The translations under genes and the position numbers were made by a program. Positions 60,798 through 64,000 of a stretch of DNA of 64,000 nt are shown piece by piece; position 1 is the first letter of the stretch; each line of letters opens with the position of its first letter. Under the pieces are notes generated by a model. The model did no database searches, was not told the origin of the DNA, and saw only the letters and a list, made by a program, of their open reading frames with translations. This DNA comes from Halapricum desulfuricans (GTDB lineage: Archaea; Halobacteriota; Halobacteria; Halobacteriales; Haloarculaceae): NCBI RefSeq assembly GCF_017094465.1, contig NZ_CP064791.1:682001-746000 (forward strand). The letters run 5' to 3'.

Positions 60798-61994
60798 ATG
60801 TCAGATTCCGGCACTCGGTCCGCCGCTGTCCGCTCGGGGGCTGAGCTCTTACACCGGATGGTCGGTGGAGACGGCGAGGCCGCGATCAACGCACTCCTGG
60901 ACGGGTTCGAGAGCCGTCATCCGGGCGTCTCACTCGAGGACGTGACCGACGAAAACCTCAGCTTGACCGTCAAAAGTCGCATCCTCAAGGAGAGCCCGCC
61001 GGACGTCTGGATCGAATGGCCGGGCAAGAATCTCATGCCGTACGTCGAGGCCGACGTCCTCGCGGATATTTCGGAGACCTGGACCGACTCGGACATGGAA
61101 CGGGCGTACCTGGACGGCCCCCGCAACGCGGCGGCGTTCGACGGCGCCTATCACGCCGTCCCGCTGAACATCCACCGGATCAACAACCTCTTTTATAACG
61201 TCGATCTGGCCGCCCAGGCGGGCGTGGATCCCTCCCGGGTCTCCTCGCCCCGGGGATTCGTCGAGATGCTCCAGCAGGTCGAGGCCGAAACCGGGCGAGT
61301 CGGGATGTTGCTCCCGATGAAAAACCCCTGGACGGTCCTCCAGTTGTGGGAGACGGTCCTGCTCGGCGAGCACGGACACGAGGTCTATCAGTCCGTCGCC
61401 GACGGCGCGGCGGCGAGCCACCGAGGGGCAATCGCGGACGCGCTGGATATCGTGTCAGAGTACGCCGATCTGGCCACCGACGACGCGTTGTACGTCTCGC
61501 TGACGGACGCAAACGAGCGGTTCATCGACGGCGAATCGGTGTTCTTCCATCAGGGTGACTGGGCCGCGGGCGCCTACACGGAGACTGACGGATTCGAGTA
61601 TGGCTCCGACTGGGAGCACGTCCCGTTCCCGGGTACGGAAGGCATGTACGCGATGAATATGGATGCGGTGATCGCGTCGGAGACGACCGACGCCGATGCC
61701 GTCGAGACGTTCCTGCGGTACGTCGGTTCGCCGGACGGCCAGCGGCGGTTCAACCGCAAGAAGGGGTCGATCCCCCCGCGGACGGACGTGTCGATGGGGG
61801 AGTTCACCGACTTCCTCCAGGACCAACACGCGAACTTCGGGTCCTCGCGCGCCCAGCCGCTGTCGATCACCCACGGACTCGGTGTCCGGCCGGAGCAACT
61901 GATCGAGCTCAAGACGGCGATGTCGTCGTTCGTCGCCGACCGCGACGTCGACGCGGCCGCCTCGGGACTGGTCACGGCATTCGATCGACAGTAG
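60798..61994 (+). CDS. ABC-type sugar-binding protein lacking a signal peptide
   Basis: A 398-aa solute-binding protein of the extracellular family 1 type (ESRHPGVSLEDVT, DVWIEWPGKNLMPYVEADVL, FHQGDWAAGAY, then the C-terminal FNRKKGSIPPR). The N-terminus MSDSGTRSAAVRSGAELLH has no hydrophobic core, twin Arg or lipobox Cys, and no better start exists upstream. No permease or ATPase genes adjoin it. It is divergent from a transducer with no outer domain, suggesting a cytoplasmic ligand sensor rather than a transporter part. Confidence 0.82.
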   Translation: MSDSGTRSAAVRSGAELLHRMVGGDGEAAINALLDGFESRHPGVSLEDVTDENLSLTVKSRILKESPPDVWIEWPGKNLMPYVEADVLADISETWTDSDMERAYLDGPRNAAAFDGAYHAVPLNIHRINNLFYNVDLAAQAGVDPSRVSSPRGFVEMLQQVEAETGRVGMLLPMKNPWTVLQLWETVLLGEHGHEVYQSVADGAAASHRGAIADALDIVSEYADLATDDALYVSLTDANERFIDGESVFFHQGDWAAGAYTETDGFEYGSDWEHVPFPGTEGMYAMNMDAVIASETTDADAVETFLRYVGSPDGQRRFNRKKGSIPPRTDVSMGEFTDFLQDQHANFGSSRAQPLSITHGLGVRPEQLIELKTAMSSFVADRDVDAAASGLVTAFDRQ

Positions 61995-62053
61995 ACATCG
62001 CTGTTTTTGGGACAGTCGCGACCGTTTTATTTGTCGGACTCGAACCGTCAGCT

Positions 62054-62437
62054 ATGAGTCTCGAAACGATGGAGTCGGACCCCGTTTTCAACGAGGACGC
62101 ACACACCGACACGATCGACACGCTGGCCGAACACGACGAGCTGACCTACATCGTCTGGGGCGGCGACTGGTGTGGGGACTGTCGCGCCCAGCTGCCGACG
62201 TTCGGCGCGGCCCTGGAGGCGGCCGGCGTCGACGACGATCGGATCGAGGAGATCCCCGTCGAGAAGCTGGAAGACGGCTCGAAAGCGGGCCCGAAAGTCG
62301 AGGCGTACGGCATCGAGTACATTCCGACTGTGGTTGTTCAGCACGAAGACCAGGAGATCGCTCGCTTCGTCGAAGAGGAACCGGTCTCGATACCAGTGTA
62401 TCTGGCCGAACGGATTCGCGAGCACTTCGGGGAGTGA
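62054..62437 (+). CDS. Thioredoxin-fold protein with CGDC active site
   Basis: A 127-aa protein with the redox motif WCGDC (about residues 38-42: VWGGDWCGDCRAQLP) and the cis-Pro loop in IEYIPTVVV. The strand-helix order fits a thioredoxin. CGDC is seen in some haloarchaeal thioredoxin-like proteins. It is adjacent to, and convergent with, a DUF255 protein whose family begins with a thioredoxin domain. Partner reductase unknown. Confidence 0.88.
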   Translation: MSLETMESDPVFNEDAHTDTIDTLAEHDELTYIVWGGDWCGDCRAQLPTFGAALEAAGVDDDRIEEIPVEKLEDGSKAGPKVEAYGIEYIPTVVVQHEDQEIARFVEEEPVSIPVYLAERIREHFGE

Positions 62438-62467
62438 TTCGAGAGCCTCTCAAGGAGCCGCCTGCGT

Positions 62468-64000
62468 CTATCCTGACAGCCACTCGATCGCGTCGTCGAC
62501 GTCGTTTTTCGGCGGCGAGCACGCGAAGTCCCGGCAGGCGTAGATTGTAGGCTCGCCAGACTGAGCGCTCCGGCCGGCCCAGATCGGCGGGGCCTCGGTC
62601 ATCCCGAGTCGATCGAGCCACGCGTCCAGCCCGTCCCCGGTCGGCGGCCGGCGAGTGAGGATCCGCGCCGGCAGATACGTCGTGGCCAGCGCCTCGCGCC
62701 AGGCGTCCGGTAGGGCCTCCGCGGCGACAGTGAGTTCCGTCGAGCCGTTCCGATAGCGGTCGGCGGCGAGCGTGAGCGACGCGTGACGGAGCGGGTCGCG
62801 CTCGATGGCTTCGGCGTTGGTTTCGAGCACGCTCGAAGCGACCTCGGCAAACCGCTCGTCGTTCCGGAAGTGATCGAGCGCCAGCAGGGTCTCGACGGCC
62901 ACGCCGACGCTCGAAGGGGTCGACTGGTCGGACAGCTCCTGTGGACGCGCGATCAGGCGCTCGCCGTCGGCGGGCGTGAAGTACAGCGTCCCCGCGCCGG
63001 CGTCCCAGAATTGCTCGACCAGCGCGTCGCCGAGACCGAGCGCGAACGAAAGGTGCTCGGGATTTCCGGTTGTCTGGTAGGTGTCGAACGCCCCTCGCGC
63101 GAGGAAGGCGTAATCCTCTAGATAGCCGTCGATCCGGACGTCGCCGTCCTTGTACCGGCGGTGCAGGCCGCCGTCGTTGCCGTCCCAGAGGTGCTCGCGA
63201 CAGAACGACAGCCCATTGCTGGCCGTCTCCGCGTACGTCCGATCGAGGACGAGTCCGCCCGCCGCGAGCGCCGAGATCACCAGGCCGTTCCAGCCTGCGA
63301 GGACCTTCTCGTCGCGGCTGGGCCGGGGCCGCCGCTCACGGGTGTCGAAGACCTGCTCACGGGCGGTTTCGAGTCGCCGTTCGACCTCGTCACGATCCAG
63401 TCCGTGGTTCTCTGCCAGATCCGAGATCGACGCGCTGTGGGTCAACACTGTCTCGCCCTCGAAGTTGCCCGCCGCCGTGACGCCGTAGCGGTCGCGGAAC
63501 AGTTCGGCGTCGGTCGAGTCCGCGACGGCCTCACGCACGTCGGCGGGCGTCCAGGTGTAGAACGCGCCCTCCTCGTCGCCGGATTCGGGGTCGTCCGCCG
63601 GCGGACTGCGGGCGTCGAGCGTGCTGTAGAAGCCGCCATCGGGGTGGCGGAGTTCCCGGCGCAGGAACTCGAAGGTCTCGCGAGCGACCGTCGCGTACCG
63701 CTGCTCGCCGGTGAGTTGATAGCCCGAAAGCAGCGCCCGCGGGATCTCGGCGTTGTCGTAGAGCATCTTCTCGAAGTGGGGGACGACCCACTCGCGGTCA
63801 GTCGCGTATCGGTGGAAGCCGCCGCCGACGTGGTCGTAGATTCCGCCCGCGACCATCGCGTCCAGCGCCTCGACGGCCACCTCGCGAAACTCCGCCCGCC
63901 CGGTCCGCTCGTGGGCGCGCAACAGGAGGCGTATCCGACCGGTCTGTGGGAACTTCGGGCCGCTCGACCCGAATCCGCCGTGTTCGCGGTCGGCCCGGGT
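62468..64000 (-). CDS. Thioredoxin domain / DUF255 protein (YyaL-like), 5' end off window
   Basis: About 511 C-terminal residues are visible, continuing off the right edge. The first readable residues, TRADREHGGFGSSGPKFPQT, are the conserved junction after the N-terminal thioredoxin-like (DUF255) domain of YyaL/SPATA20 proteins. The rest is an (alpha/alpha)6 barrel related to N-acylglucosamine 2-epimerases (GGGFHRYATDREWVVPHFEKM, DEKVLAGWNGLVISAL). The whole protein would be about 700 aa. Biochemical role unknown; a redox-linked carbohydrate function is speculative. Internal ATGs such as 63922 are not the true start. Confidence 0.85.
   Translation of the reverse strand, partial: TRADREHGGFGSSGPKFPQTGRIRLLLRAHERTGRAEFREVAVEALDAMVAGGIYDHVGGGFHRYATDREWVVPHFEKMLYDNAEIPRALLSGYQLTGEQRYATVARETFEFLRRELRHPDGGFYSTLDARSPPADDPESGDEEGAFYTWTPADVREAVADSTDAELFRDRYGVTAAGNFEGETVLTHSASISDLAENHGLDRDEVERRLETAREQVFDTRERRPRPSRDEKVLAGWNGLVISALAAGGLVLDRTYAETASNGLSFCREHLWDGNDGGLHRRYKDGDVRIDGYLEDYAFLARGAFDTYQTTGNPEHLSFALGLGDALVEQFWDAGAGTLYFTPADGERLIARPQELSDQSTPSSVGVAVETLLALDHFRNDERFAEVASSVLETNAEAIERDPLRHASLTLAADRYRNGSTELTVAAEALPDAWREALATTYLPARILTRRPPTGDGLDAWLDRLGMTEAPPIWAGRSAQSGEPTIYACRDFACSPPKNDVDDAIEWLSG

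Noticed and set aside
63922-63922. ATG as start of the DUF255 protein
   Set aside because: The conserved GGFGSSGPKFPQ segment lies upstream of it in the same frame, so the gene begins outside the window.

Overview
The window is chromosomal DNA from an extremely halophilic archaeon (class Halobacteria). The proteins are strongly acidic and third codon positions are GC-rich. Many starts look leaderless, with an archaeal TATA box about 25 bp upstream. The gene set is archaeal: PAN ATPase, aRF1, Spt5 with SecE, archaeal A-ATP synthase subunit D, PDCD5, idsA, RNase J and archaeal-type ProS. I cannot name the genus from sequence alone.

Layout. 1-8.9 kb: proteases (M28, M48, M3) around a DUF4129-DUF58-membrane protein operon. 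9-20 kb: information-processing core (PAN, UspA, ArgS, a MinD-like ATPase, aRF1, a PfpI-like protein, AtpD, PDCD5, GltX) with a 334-bp palindrome-rich gap at 17.9-18.2 kb. 20-26 kb: NUDIX, an ABC-2 exporter divergent from an NmrA-like gene and a TetR gene sharing an operator, and an M24 peptidase. 26-32 kb: idsA-RNase J, an acidic-tailed membrane protein, ProS and a phosphoribosyltransferase. 32-37.3 kb: accessory, lower-GC region with UspA, ADC-like and SDR genes, a Tat lipoprotein, a decayed tyrosine integrase and tRNA-Glu(CTC) with a duplicated 3' end. 37.4-43.8 kb: a membrane wHTH protein, a 1031-aa FAD/Fe-S dehydrogenase, YlbF-like, HTH-CBS and UPF0212 genes. 43.8-46.4 kb: archease gene split exactly in frame by an IS200/IS605 element carrying an intact TnpB and a broken TnpA. 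46.4-56.3 kb: DUF502, HD phosphohydrolase, MinD-like, pyrF, methyltransferase, zinc finger, J-domain, phosphoglycolate phosphatase, GTPBP1-like GTPase, glutamine amidotransferase, GNAT, SecE-Spt5. 56.5-64 kb: sugar-type oxidoreductase/isomerase operon, a chemoreceptor divergent from a signal-less substrate-binding protein, a thioredoxin and a DUF255 protein.

Most unusual signal. At three unrelated places (3' ends of proS, spt5 and tRNA-Glu) the last 24-69 bp of the gene are repeated 105-192 bp downstream. The DNA between the copies carries hairpins of one architecture: an outer stem of usually 7 bp, a tandem G.A/G.A mismatch, 2 bp, a 3-nt loop, and the mirror image. Stem sequences differ completely between hairpins while the geometry is kept, so base pairing rather than sequence is conserved. 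This looks like a non-autonomous element that enters at gene 3' ends and restores them, a family I cannot name. A second palindrome family (19 nt: 8-bp stem, GRA or TYC triloop) has inserted twice into the IS605 element, once as a 54-nt in-frame stop cassette inside tnpA and once as a four-hairpin cluster inside the left-end hairpin.
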